The notes under the pieces: model-generated
The model's input: only the letters and a program-made list of their open reading frames with translations
Databases searched by the model: none
Told to the model about the DNA's origin: nothing
Position numbers and translations under genes: made by a program
DNA from: Heterobasidion occidentale
Lineage: Eukaryota; Basidiomycota; Agaricomycetes; Russulales; Bondarzewiaceae
Reading direction: 5' to 3'
NCBI GenBank assembly: GCA_039111635.1
Contig: JBCAQO010000007.1
Span: forward strand, 806,001 to 870,000
Length of the DNA stretch: 64,000 nucleotides
In this document: positions 9,971-20,596 of the stretch, piece after piece
How the letters are laid out: each line of letters opens with the position of its first letter
Numbering within the stretch: the first letter of the stretch is position 1

Positions 9971-10590
9971 GTTGGGTTCTGCATGGTAGGAGGAGAGGGC
10001 CAGGCTTGGTGATTCGCGACCACTGAGTCTGCGTTCTTTCTTTCGAACGTGTCGGAGGCGAGGGGACGATGGGCGCCGCGTTGGGTTCTGCATGGTAGGA
10101 GGGAGGGCCGGGCTTGGTGATTCGCGACCACTGAGTCTGTGTTCTTTCTTTCGAACGTGTCGGGGCTTGACGTCGTGTCGGGGACGAGGGGACGATGGGC
10201 GCCGCGCTGGGTTCTGCATGGTAGGAGGGGAGGGCCGGGCTTGGTGATTCGCGACCACCGAGTCTGCGTTCTTTCTTTCGAACGTGTCGGGGCTTGACGT
10301 CGTGTCGGGGACGAGGGGACGATGGGCGCCGCGCTGGGTTCTGCATGGTAGGAGGGGAGGGCCGGGCTTGGTGATTCGCGACCACTGAGTCTGTGTTCTT
10401 TCTTTCGAACGTGTCGGGGCTTGACGTCGTGTCGGGGGCGAGGGGATGATGGGCGCCGCGTTGGGTTCTGCATGGTAGGAGGGGAGGGCCAGGCTTGGTG
10501 ATTCGCGACCATCCAGTCTGCGTTCTTTCTTTCGAACGTGTCGGGGCTCGACGTCGTGTCGGGGGCAAGGGGATGAAGGGCGCTGGTAAC
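9971..10590. repeat. 126/127-bp minisatellite, five units
   Basis: The unit start G[TC]TGGGTTCTGCATGGTAGG recurs at 9,971, 10,080, 10,206, 10,333 and 10,460 (spacings 109, 126, 127 and 127). The first unit lacks a 17-base piece containing TTGACGTCGTG. Copies 2 and 3 of the duplication have only two units each, so the array varies in number. The minus strand is open in all three frames across the array. Confidence 0.9.
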
Positions 10591-10649
10591 AGGCCCGGGA
10601 ATGGATATCGGACGATGGCACTTGGAGGAGGCGCACGGAATCGGATGTG

Positions 10650-10775
10650 GACAGGCTTCGGATACGGGTTGACATTAGATGTGGACAGACATTTCGGATA
10701 CGAACACACTCTTGGATGTGGACAGACATTTCGGATACGGACTCTGGATGTGGACAGACATTCGTATTTCTCTTC
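10650..10775. repeat. Short tandem repeat with core GATGTGGACAGACATT
   Basis: Three to four imperfect units (TGGATGTGGACAGACATTTC followed by GGATACG) stand near 10,678, 10,713 and 10,747. The same motif occurs at 1-20, 16,330-16,450 (inverted), 59,757-59,855 and, degenerate, near 54,295-54,320 and 55,010-55,035. It marks the distal end of each family-A unit. Confidence 0.8.
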
Positions 10776-11045
10776 TCTTTTCTCTGTCTCATTTTCTCTC
10801 TGCGTTTGTGTCATTCTGCATTTGTAAACCTGAACAAACGATTTGACTCGGGATGTTGGGCGGTCTGAACTATTGATCAGCAAGCACAGCGATCCTAAAC
10901 ACAATGATAAGAAGCGTACTGCGGACGACCATGCTGCGTGCGGCTATTGAGACTGTATCGGATGACGGTCTGCTGTGGGGAGCCGTAGGACCTCGAGCAG
11001 TCGGGTCAGGCCTGGGGAGGACTGATACACAGAACGCCCGTTTGC

Positions 11046-11787
11046 TAGCAACGGAGACTGTTCGACGCTCCCCTCGATGACAGAGATTATTCCGCTGATC
11101 TTAGCACGTCGCTCCTCCGCCTCACGCTCTCCCCGTTGAACCGCTCACAGGTTGAGTTGGCTGAACGATCCGGCTTGCTCTAATCGACTTCCAAAGATGT
11201 TGTAACTGATTGAGATGACTCTTGGTCGAGCAGAAAGAAAGAGCAGCGAAATGGTCAACACGAGCAGTCGAGTCGTTAAGACAATGAGTTGAGCTGGACA
11301 GACAATGAGCCAAGTTGGAAACACAGTGAATCGAGACATACATACGTCTACGAGTAGCGATGAGATCCTATCATGGTGTCGTCAAATTGTAAACTTCAGC
11401 GCTTCAGCTTTCACCAGTCGCGTAGGAGTCCTCGCGAGCAGCACTGAGAAGATCTCACGAAGCGACGAAAATACGCAGGGCGGCGCGGAGAGCTTCGCCG
11501 GTGGGATACGCAGCATATATGCGCGGAAGAAGGTGCGATTGGGACATTGTAGGCGGGAATTATCGGCGGGATGATGCAATTGTTCGAAGGATGGGACGGC
11601 CAGAGGCCCTTCGCGGGACAGGGCACTGCACGATCCGTCGTCGTCGTCGTCCGTGCAGCTGCGATTGTCCTCGATGAGCGTCGAAGAGGCGTGGGCGAGT
11701 CGCGTCGGGGACTGCCGGGCGGGTCGCACGGGTTTGCTCTGCGTCGGACTCGAGGCCGCTGAGGACGACGCTTGGGAGACCGCATCG
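11046..11787. other. Junction region with degenerate family-A upstream sequence
   Basis: Between 11,150 and 11,370 the sequence weakly resembles the upstream part of copies 2 and 3 (GAGTCGTTAAGACAATGAG, TGAGCCAAGTTGG, GTGAATCGAGACAT), suggesting a fifth, decayed promoter fragment. From about 11,560 it enters the 5' part of the RRM gene. No separate gene is supported. Confidence 0.4.
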
Positions 11788-14420
11788 ATGCTCACCACCG
11801 CGACCCACCGCGCCTCTCTCTGTGCACTCGCGCAGCAGCGCTCCACCGCAGAGCTCTCCCTCCTCGTCCTCCACTGGTCCTTCTCCTCTTCCAGCTCCCA
11901 TCGTCACCGCCGCCACCGACGTGCACACGCTTCCTCCCTCTCTGCAGCGGCCTCTCCCTCTCTGTTGCACACGCGGTCCTACCGCCTCTCTGACAGGCTC
12001 GGCGTGCGACTGTCGTCGGCTCCGCACAAGGGCAGAGGCAGGCGTGGCGACAAAGACGAAGATGAGCGCGACGACGAGCGCGAGCGCGCCGAAGCGTCGA
12101 CGTCGCCCGCGCCATCCCAAAACCCGCCTACGCCTACGCCGGTGTCCTCCGCGCCCAAGTTCCCCACCTCCTCGCACCCGCGCCGGCTCCGCCCGATGCT
12201 CTTCGCCCCCAACTTCACCTCCACCTTCCTCGGCTCCACTTCCTCCCTCTCCCCGCCCGTCTCTTCCGACGCCCCCTCCCCATCCTCCGCGTCTGCATCC
12301 CCCTCCGCAGATGCGCCCGGCGACCCGCTCTCGTTCCCCCTGCCCCCGACCCCGCCGCCCGCGCCCCCGGGCGCGCTCTACGTCAAGAACCTCCCCCCAC
12401 ACGTCTCGCGCTTCGAGCTCCTCGGCGCGTTCCAGCCGTTCGGCAAGGTCGAGTACGTGTACAGCGCGCAGAATGGCACCGCGTACGTGCGCTACGAGGA
12501 CGCGGGCGCCGTGAAGCGCGCGCTGATCCGCTACGCCGAGGGCAGCATCTGGGTCGCGGGCAGGGAGGTGATTGTGTACCGCGCGCTGGACGACGGGGAG
12601 AACATGGGCGGGGAGGAGAACAGGGAAGCAACGCGGACCGATGAGAAGGACTTGAGTGCGTATGCGCCCTGCACTCTCCCGCTGGCTCTCGCTCACCACC
12701 CTAGACGTAGTCGAAGATTCCACCCCCGAAGCGGTCACCGGAGACACCCTGCCGGCCCAGATCCCGACGGTGGTCATCCCGCGCTTCATCGACGACCACC
12801 CGCCGTCAGCGGACCTCTTCCTCGGAAACCTCCCCTTCTCCGTCAACAAGCCGCTCCTGCGCCAATTCTGGAACCGGTACGGCACCGTCATCGACGTGCG
12901 CGTTGGTGCGTCGCCCTCTCTCTCCTCTCCCCTGGCTTTTGTCAATCCTCACGTCGTCGCGCGTCCTCCCACCCGTCTGCCACCGCCGTGCAGCCTACGA
13001 CGCGCAGGGCAACTGCGCGGGCTACGCCCACGTCGAGTTCGCGTCCGTCGAAGACGCGCTCGCCGCGCTCCTCTCCGGCGCCCGCCGCGGGTTCGTCTAC
13101 GGCGACCGCGCGCTGCGCGTCGGGTTCGGCCAGGGCGGGGGCCCGCCCGTTCACGGAGCGGGCAGCGGGGGCCGCAGGGGCATCCTATACGAGGGCACCG
13201 CGGAGCGCGCGCCGCGGGTGCCGATACGGTCGAAGACGGTGTACGTGCATCACTGGAGGGGGAATGACGCGGTGCTGCGGGACCGGTTCCGCAATTATCG
13301 GGGGTTCGCGGGGGTGTTCGTCGGTGCGTGTCTTGCTGCGCTTCATCTCCTCGTGCATAAGTACATATATAATATTTTTTTCCATTTCGCGGCCCCCATT
13401 CACGTCTCGTCGCTGCTTCCACCGCTGCTCCTTGCGGTCCGCCCGTCCCATCGATCGCCCGCGCGCGACAGAGCCCCCGATCCGCGGCAAGCCCTGGCGC
13501 GCGGCCTTCGTGCAGTTCGTGGACGTATATTCCGCAGAGCGCGCGATCGCGATCGCGTCTAGGGACGCGCGGGTGGGCGCGGGCGCGGCGGCGCTCGAGA
13601 TGCAGGTGACGCGCCCGCCCTCGATGCTCCGCACGCCGGCGTTCGTCGTCGAGGACACGGACGCGTTCCGACTCGGTCCGCGCGCCGAGGTCGCCGAGGA
13701 CGACGGGGGCGGACGTGGGAGGGGCAAGGGCCGCGGCAAGAATGCGAGCAAGGGCGAGGGAGGGGGCGGGGCGTGGAAGGAGGTGGGCGTGGACCCGTGG
13801 AGCCGCGCGACGCGGGTGCGCATCGTCCCGGACGAGGAGGATGAGCGGCGGGAGCTCGAAGAGGCGATCGCGCGGCGCGCGCCGGGGGCTGCGCCCGTCT
13901 CGGCGGGGGCGCGGGGGGCGCGCGGGGCGGGGCGGCGGCGTGCAGGTGCGGCGGTGGGGGGTTGGGGACGAGGCGTGGGGCCTGAAGACGCAGCCGCAGG
14001 TCGGCGGGGGCGGCGAGATGCGGCGCACGAGGACGAGCACAAGGAGGACGATGCGCACGGTCGTGCAGACGAGGGTGCGGACGATGCAGAGCGCGCACGG
14101 GGCGGACGCGGCGGAGGCGTGTTCGCGCGCGACGCGCCGCCCGCGACGTCGGCGACGCCGTGGGAGGCCGACGCGGAGGCATATGAAGAGGCGGCGGCGC
14201 GGCACGCGGAGCGGCGGCAGGAGGAGCGGCGGCGCGAGCGGCGGCGGAGACGGAGCAGGCGATGCCGCGCGCGTTCGGGCTGCGCGCGACGGACAAGGCG
14301 GACGACGAGCGGGACCGCGCGCGGCGCGGATGGGACGGGCGGCCCGGGCGCGTGCGCGAGCCCGAGCCGGAGGTGGACGAGGTCGGGTTTGGGTGGAAGA
14401 AGGACGCGGGGGGGCTGCAG
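11788..14420 (+). CDS. RRM RNA-binding protein, copy 2 (three RRM-like segments)
   Basis: RRM1 is at about 12,375-12,590 (GALYVKNLPPHVSRFELLGA, then NGTAYVRYEDAG). RRM2 is split by an intron (DLFLGNLPFSVNKPLLRQFW | GNCAGYAHVEFASVEDALAA, about 12,810-13,130). An RRM3-like segment (KTVYVHHWRG | RAAFVQFVDVYSAERAIAIA) lies at about 13,230-13,560. Introns start GTGCGT near 12,655, 12,905 and 13,322. The rest is Gly/Arg-rich and low complexity, with an uncertain frame after 13,900. The start is uncertain: 11,788 and 12,196 are in-frame candidates. At 14,246 one G is missing compared with copy 1, which replaces the C-terminus ending KKDAGGLQ with an Arg-rich read-through; the end given is that of the copy-1-like frame. 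The gene is probably an RNA-binding factor; the target is unknown. Confidence 0.7.
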
Positions 14421-14652
14421 TAGGCGGTAGGCGGGTGACGGGGCTGGTGGTCGGTGGTCGTGACTTTAGTGCTGCTGGAGACACCGCGTAAAAGAGTATC
14501 ATCGATACATCAGATATACATGTGCATACAAAGCTAATCCGAGTAGGATACATAGTCGTTGATAATACAAAATAAAAACACCTATAAATCCGCCTCTTAC
14601 ATTCACGCTCGCCCGCGTACACAGCGTCCGTACAAAAAGCCCACCCGCGGGC

Positions 14653-15627
14653 TCACACTTCTCCGCCCTCCACTATCCACGCCTGCAGCTCCCGCACGAG
14701 CCGCTTCGCCGCGACCTCGAGCCGTTCGTCGCGCGCCGCGCGCGGCACCTCCGTGATCGTGCGCCGCCGCCCGCCCGCGACCGCCGGGGGCTGGAGCACG
14801 AGCGCGACGCGGCGCGGCTCGAACGCCACGCTGAGCGTGCTGAACGGGATCGCGCGCGTCCTTCTCGCCCTGCTCCCGCCACCACCGCTCGCAGACGGAC
14901 CCGCAGCGCCAGGCGCGTCGAGCACGACGACGCCCGCGCGCTCGCCGTAGCGCCGCACGAGGTCCTCGCAGCGCGCGCGCGGCTGCACGCGCTCGAAGAG
15001 ATCGCGGAACGTCTCGTCGCGCTCGAGGTGGAGCTCGGACGCGTCGGCCCAGACGTCTTCGCGGACTTTGAGCGCGATGAATGCGTCGAGGGTCGTCGTT
15101 TCGCGGTGGGGGGACGGGAGGAGCGGGAGGTCGGGGGTGGGAGGGGTTGGTGTCGGGGTGATGGTCGAGGTGGTGGTCGAGGTGGTGGGAGGCGTGGTGG
15201 TGATGGATGGGGGAGAGGATAGTGGGAAGGGGTCTGAGGTATAGGGGGCGCGCAGGAGGGAGGTGTAGGCGGGGAGGTAGGTCGAGCGGAGGATATGCAT
15301 GCACGCTGACATACGGCGCGTCAGCCAGGTAGAGCGCTTGTAGTGACTCAACGACTCACCGATGTACACCGACCGACTGACCAGCCTGAGCGATATGCTC
15401 ATCCAGTACAGCGTGCGTCTCTGGCGCTCGACGCGGCCCTCGTCGAGGAAGGAGGTCTGCGGGAAGGTGTGGTAGAGGATGACGAGGAGGATGTGCGGGG
15501 GGAGCGTGGAGAAGGAGGGCTTTGGGCGCGTAGAGGAGCCGGGGAAGGGCGGTAGGTGCGCGTCGGACGAGCGGGAGAGATAGGGCGGGGGAGGGGGCAG
15601 CATCGATTTCTCGTTGACGATGACCAT
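14653..15627 (-). CDS. F-box-like protein, copy 2 (306 aa, one intron)
   Basis: Exon 1 is 15,627-15,360 and exon 2 is 15,305-14,653, with the same exon sizes (268 and 653 nt) as copy 1 at 714-1,691. The intron (GTGAGT..TCAG) is one base shorter and clearly diverged, while the exons are almost identical. That suggests either selection or recent conversion of exons. The protein has an N-terminal proline-rich stretch, the F-box-like LPPHILLVILYHTF and LRLVSRSVYIACMHIL, a Thr/Pro linker and a charged C-terminal domain. It is convergent with RRM copy 2; the intergenic stretch 14,421-14,652 matches 1,936-1,692. Confidence 0.65.
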   Translation of the reverse strand: MVIVNEKSMLPPPPPYLSRSSDAHLPPFPGSSTRPKPSFSTLPPHILLVILYHTFPQTSFLDEGRVERQRRTLYWMSISLRLVSRSVYIGESLSHYKRSTWLTRRMSACMHILRSTYLPAYTSLLRAPYTSDPFPLSSPPSITTTPPTTSTTTSTITPTPTPPTPDLPLLPSPHRETTTLDAFIALKVREDVWADASELHLERDETFRDLFERVQPRARCEDLVRRYGERAGVVVLDAPGAAGPSASGGGGSRARRTRAIPFSTLSVAFEPRRVALVLQPPAVAGGRRRTITEVPRAARDERLEVAAKRLVRELQAWIVEGGEV

Positions 15628-16218
15628 GGCGGCAGGAGGGACGCGGGGCTTTATAGAGAGTGTGTGGGTCAGGTCAGGTCAGGAGGACGGGACGATGCGC
15701 AGTCCGAGCTGGATATGGAAGGGAGATGGCAGACTGGACGGCGTGAATAGGCGAACAGGACGGGCAGGACTGCGCAGCTCAATCGTGCACGACCAGATAC
15801 GCACTCACGAGTGAACGAAACAGTCAAATCGGGGTCGACCGGGATCAGAAAGCTGTCAGAGCGCGGTTCTGTTGGAACACGCTGCGATGCTGATGGTGGG
15901 GGGTTCCGGGAAGCGATGGATGGAGAGCACAGAGGGCGAGGCTCGTGCGTGGGCGTCGTGCATCGACTGGTGTGCTATATACGATGGTCAGTCGCTCCGT
16001 TCTCAGGCGCAGGCTGTGTAGCAGCACGACATTGCTCCGTCCCATGCTTGTGGGCGTCTGACCTGACTCTGCTCGGGTTCCCACGGTTCCTCACAGCAGA
16101 CGTCGACGTCATCTGGTCGCTCCCGTCACGACCACTCTCCAACCGAGACACCTACGAACGGCGTGCTCGGTATGTGTATTTCCATTATGTTCAGGTTCGT
16201 CGTGCTTGATTATCGATA

Positions 16219-16948
16219 GTGCAGACCACCCGACATCCCGAATCAAAATCGTTTTTGCAGATTTACGAACGCAGAATCATGACACAAACGCAGAGAGAAA
16301 ATGAAACAGAGGAGAAGAGAAGAGAAGTACGAATGTCTGTCCACATCCAAGAGTCCAGGCACGTATCCGAAATGTCTGTCCACATCCAAGAGTCTGCGTA
16401 TCCGAAATGTCTGTCCACATCTGATGTCAATCCGTATCCAAAGCATGTCCACATCCGATTCCGTGCGCAGATCCTCCTCCAAGTGCCATCGTCCGATATC
16501 CATTCCCGGGCCTGTTACCAGACCCATCGTCCCCCTGCCCCCGACACGACGTCGAGCCCCGACATGTTCGAAAGAAAGAACGCAGACTCAGTGGTCGCGA
16601 ATCACCAAGCCCGGCCCTCCCCTCCTACCATGCAGAACCCAACGCGGCGTCCATCATCCCGACGTCCCCGACACGACGTCGAGCCCCGACATGTTCGAAA
16701 GAAAGAACGCAGACTCGGTGGTCGCGAATCACCAAGCCTGGCCCTCCCCTCCTACCATGCAGAACCCAACGCAGCATCCACTCCGTAACAGCACATCACC
16801 CACCCGCCCCGACACCCAACTATGCCTCCCTCGACGCTCCCAAACGCATCTGCGACCAGCGCAAACACCCTCCGACCCCCCGACGTCCGCTGCAGAAGAG
16901 AAACCGAAACCAGGAGCTAGAAAGACGAAGCGCGCACGGCATGCGTGA
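16219..16948. repeat. Distal repeats of family-A unit copy 2: two minisatellite units and GTGGACAGACATT repeats
   Basis: Two minisatellite units (CATGCAGAACCCAACGC at about 16,629 and 16,757, inverted relative to copy 1) follow several inverted GTGGACAGACATT units (16,330-16,450). A plus-strand frame of 189 codons (16,219-16,788), antisense to gene A, is open here and also, at 190 codons, in copy 3 (59,965-59,393). A neighbouring frame is open too, so coding is not established. Confidence 0.75.
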
Positions 16949-17157
16949 ACGCATCGACCGCACAAACAGAGAGAAAATTGACTTAGCTTTCTTTGCGTCC
17001 GTCCGGGCTTCGTCCGGCGCAAGAAACGACATGCGGTGCGGTCCAGACACAGCACGCCGCTCCTTGAGTCGGGAGAGGTCCATCTGTCCATCTTGCGTGC
17101 GTAGCGTCGTCGTGCGGTTTGTCGTCGTCGAGATACTGGCATAGAAAGGCAAAATTA

Positions 17158-17300
17158 GGTATGGAGAGGAACACTCACCGAGACACGCCGAAGCCGTGTC
17201 TCCCGCCACCCCATCTCCCAACAACAGGTCCCTCCCGGCCGAAGGTATTGCCACCGAAAGACGCGATTTTGAAGAGACTTGGCTTCGCCTTGATACCGAA
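17158..17300 (-). other. Family-A downstream element, copy 2, with inverted hairpin loop
   Basis: Arms are at 17,180-17,187 and 17,195-17,202. On the gene strand the loop reads GCTTCGG, the exact reverse complement of the loop in copy 1 (CCGAAGC). The donor G|GTGAGT follows at once on the gene strand, and an acceptor TTTCTATGCCAG lies about 40 nt further on. Confidence 0.65.
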
Positions 17301-17394
17301 CCGGCGCTAGATCTGAGAAAGAAAAAGTTACCCCCGCCATTCCCCGTCCACAACACCTCCCCCTCTCGACCACCGCCTCCCTCCGACGCGCCGC

Positions 17395-19334
17395 TCACAA
17401 CTTCCGGAGCCTCTTCACCAGACGAGCTCCAATGGACGACGGCTCATCCTCGTCGGCATCTCTGCGCCTCTTTCCGGAGATACGGGGGACTGAGACGATT
17501 TCCTGTAGCGTGGGTACTGTAGGAGCTTGCGGAACGACCACAGAAAGTTCGGTCGTCGCTGAGAGCTTGGCTTTCTTCGCTGGCGGCGCCTGGCCTGAGA
17601 ACTTGCGCTTGTTCGAAGAGAATTCCTGGACGTCGTCGGCGACCCAACGCCTCTTGAGTTGGTTGCGCTTTGAACTCGAGGCAGTCGGCTGAGGCTCTGG
17701 GACAGATGGAGACTTTGGGACTGTCAACGCAAGCTCGGCATCACCGATGGCAGTCGTGCGTACCTTTGCGATCGCGGGCATGGTCTGCGCCCTCGACTCG
17801 GCGACGGAGACTGTCCTGGTCTTAGTTCTGGTCATCTTCGTCTCCGATTTTGCCTTGGTCAACATCTGTCTCGCCTTTGCTGCTCCCCTCGAGGCTCTGC
17901 TTGCGTTTGACCCGCTCGTGGTCGAATTTGTCTTGGATCCGCCAGAGACGACGCGTAGTTTTGCCTGGATCCCCTTGGACATCGACCGGGTGACCCTCTG
18001 GATCACCTGTGGGATCGTCGGCGATCTGCGTGGCTGGTTTGAAGAGGACTCGGTGGACGAATGCTGGTCTTCTGGTGTGTCAACAAGGATCCATTCGTCC
18101 TCGTCTTCGGTGACTTCGTTGACCTCGGTATCTTTGGTGTCTTCGGTGACTTCGGTGACTTGGAACTCTTCCACCGTTTGCTTTGTGATGCTCTCTTCCG
18201 CGAGGTCTGCGAGTGCCTGCTCGGATTTGCGGGCGGAGAAGAACTGAGTCTCAGGGGCTGCGCTGACGGGCTGGTGAGAGCCGGGAGGGGGAGGGGGCGG
18301 CGGCGAAGAGGATAGGGAGAGAGGCGCCGCTGTCACCGGTTCCGGTACGTCGTCAGATTGCTCGTGAGAGGACTGCTGAGGTGCTTCGGTGGGTGTCTCG
18401 TCGAGGGCATCTTGAGGCGCGTTGGTGGGTACCTCGGGAAGTTCCTCGAATGGCTGGATGGGCGAGGATTCGAGCATCTCTACCACGGCCGCTTCCTCCT
18501 CGGCGTCGATCTTGGCGTTCTCGTCTTGCGCTTTCTGCTCTGCCTCTTTCCTCGCAGTCTCCTCTCTGCGAGCCTTCTCTTCAGCCTTCTTCGCTCTCTC
18601 GACAGCCATCGCGGCCTTGTAAGACCCCACCGGCCATGCCTGGACTTGAGAAGAGGCCTGAATGGGTGCGAAGATATTGCCGTTTCTTGCGAAGACGTTG
18701 CCGCTGGAGCGTGCTGCAGGCGGAGGCGGGGCCGAGACCTGGGCCGGCTTCATTCTGATGGGCCGGCGGGACATGAAGTTGATGGCGTCCTCCTCCTCGT
18801 CATCAGAGTCGGAGTCGTAGTCGGGGGCACCGAACTTGGGAGGACTGGGCATGGACATGATGCGTGCGGCCCTAAGTGCACCGATCTCGAGCTGGGACAG
18901 CCCGGGGTGGTCCTCGAAGCGGATCAAGCGCTTCTTGCTGCGGACCTTGGGGGTGCGCGGGGGCGGCACGCGCGGGTTGTCGAGCGCGAAGCGGACGGAT
19001 TTCTTGCGCCGCTTGGCTTCGGGGGTGAACTGGTTCTGGTTCTGGAGCTCGATGGCGAGCATGCTTTGCTCGAGGTTGGGGTGGGAGGGGGAGGTGGATC
19101 TGCGAGCGTTGAGCTTCAAGACTGCGGAGAGTGGTCAGTGTGGGGAGAGGAGGCAGATGGGCAGATGGGAGACTGACGGGTTGGGACGTCGACATGGGGC
19201 GGAGGTCTGGTGGTGCCCTTGTCGATGCCCTTGTAATTGGGTTCGTCGTTCTCGTTGTTCACCTTGGGATTGTTGCCTGACGCGTGGCCAGCCGCGGCAG
19301 ACTTGAGTGCAGAGCGTTTGGTTGGGGAGGTCAT
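17395..19334 (-). CDS. Family-A disordered nuclear-type protein, copy 2 (intact, 627 aa)
   Basis: Exon 1 is 19,334-19,178, the intron 19,177-19,122 (56 nt, GTCAGT..GCAG), and exon 2 is 19,121-17,395. The spliced length is 1,884 nt. This is the only uninterrupted copy of the three close ones. Features in order: KRRKKSVRFALDN (basic, PP1-docking-like), IRFEDHPGLSQLEIGALRAA, an acidic patch SDSDDEEED, a duplicated N[VI]FA motif, a charged helix, a proline run, repeated TEVTEDTKDTEVNEVTEDED, then EWILVDT, an Arg/Lys-rich region and the end SIGARLVKRLRKL. Composition suggests a largely disordered nuclear protein. I do not recognise the family. A possible 43-nt intron (GTACGT..GACAG, near 17,762-17,720) is read through in the frame given. 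A distant paralog is at 51,089-52,935. Confidence 0.8.
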
Positions 19335-19859
19335 GATGATGGACAGTGATGGGAGGTGAAGTGCGGAGTGATGGGAGATGGTCGAGGGTGATGGAAGACG
19401 ATGATAAGAGAAAATAGCAGAAAGGTATGTGGGTATGTTATGGGTGTGAAGAAGTTTATGGGACGTATTGATAGGAAAGTGGGTAGAAAGTCAAGGGATG
19501 GAAGTGGTCGAAAGGAAGGATCACTTGTCGAGAGAGGGCGGACGGGGGCAGGACTATAGGTCTGTATATCGATTCCGACTTGCTTATGCCAGCCTGGTCG
19601 CTTCAGGATGGCCGTCGGTCGTCGGTCGTCTTGGCTTGGATGATGTCTCAGTGTCGGCTCGTGGCCATCGTCATCCCACCACCATGTAACGTCTCTTTCT
19701 CGCGGAATCGTTTTGTATTTCATCTCTTTCTATCACAGACGCGACCCCATTCTCGTCGCAACGCGCACGAACGTTTCTTCGCTTTGTCAAATCATCTGCG
19801 CACTGATCACGGGGAGGTCTGCATGACTGTTATGCTCTGAAGTTGGCGGTGCGGTCAAC

Positions 19860-19990
19860 GGGACCCATTGGTAGACGTGTTTATGACTCGACTAATTGTC
19901 TTTTGACCTCGACTAATCGTCTTTTCAACTTGACCAGTTGTCTTTACGTCTTCTCGTCTTTCGACCTTCGACTGGCCTTCTTTTGTTCCC
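19860..19990 (-). promoter_or_regulatory. Cluster of TTAGTC / TAGTCAA motifs upstream of family-A copy 2
   Basis: On the gene strand the segment has about four units of the form (A/G)TTAGTCGAGG or ACTGGTCAAGTTG, each followed by AAAAGACG, spaced about 20 bases. The same cluster is before copy 3 (56,310-56,400), where GGTTAGTCAAG contains TGACTAA on the other strand, an AP-1/Yap-like half-site pattern. A bZIP role is inference. Confidence 0.45.
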
Positions 19991-20546
19991 GACCAGGCGT
20001 CTACCAACTGCGCGTCTTTGATATGTAACTACCATGGGCGCGACTGTTGGGGCAAGTCAGATTGTCCAGCGAACTCGATACGAGAACGAGTGTGGTTCAA
20101 GGAGAAGTCTAGAGAGCGAGCAATAACGCGGTGACGTTTCATCGATGAAAGGGTCAGGGGGAAAGGTAGCGAACTGAGGATTGGTCTGTGAACCGTTATC
20201 AACACATCATGTTCTGCCAGTGCGACCGGGTGTACTATACATGGAACGCGTGGAGGATATTGCGCGTGCTGTGTATTGCTTTCTATTATTCTGCCTTGTT
20301 CTGCGTTTCCTCGGAGACAAGATGGTCTCTGCTGCACTGACCACATCGCAAGATCTCGCAAGCTCGCGGAGTGAAGTAGCCACGAGGGCAGACGCGAGGG
20401 TCAGGGGAGACTGTGCGGAGTTCGAAACACGAACAGGACGCGTGCGGAAGCGCCGACGCGTGTTGATCCAGTCGCGGGCTCGATCGTTGTCTTGTTTCCA
20501 AGGTCAGTGCAACATCGAAACGTTCAACGCGGGGCGTCGATGTCCT

Positions 20547-20554
20547 TATAAATA
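20547..20554 (+). promoter_or_regulatory. TATA box of kinase copy 1
   Basis: TATAAATA lies 43-50 bases upstream of the ATG at 20,597, a normal spacing for a short-leader fungal gene. Confidence 0.55.
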
Positions 20555-20596
20555 CTGGTGTCGAGTGAGACATGCGTTTCATTCGATCTGCTCACG

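Larger units (their letters stand above)
15820..20430 (-). repeat. Family-A duplication unit, copy 2
   Basis: This block runs on the minus strand and matches 7,080-11,045 and 55,840-60,153. It carries, in order from 20,430 down: an upstream region also present at 55,840-56,200, a TTAGTC motif cluster, a pyrimidine-rich promoter, the gene, the hairpin element, the minisatellite and the GTGGACAGACATT repeats. Beyond its distal end it continues into the F-box gene, exactly as copy 0 does at 1-714. Its proximal end at about 20,430 abuts the promoter of the divergent kinase gene. Confidence 0.8.

Noticed and set aside
10650..10775. GTGGACAGACATT repeats as telomere sequence
   Set aside because: The unit does not resemble the TTAGGG-type fungal telomere repeat and lies inside duplicated units.
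9603..10904. 433-codon minus-strand frame as a real gene
   Set aside because: It changes frame every minisatellite unit and all three frames are open; no domain and no clear start or introns.
11653..14430. Single 925-codon frame as the complete RRM protein
   Set aside because: It reads through introns with GTGCGT donors and, after 14,246, follows a shifted Arg-rich frame; copy 1 shows a different, more natural C-terminus.
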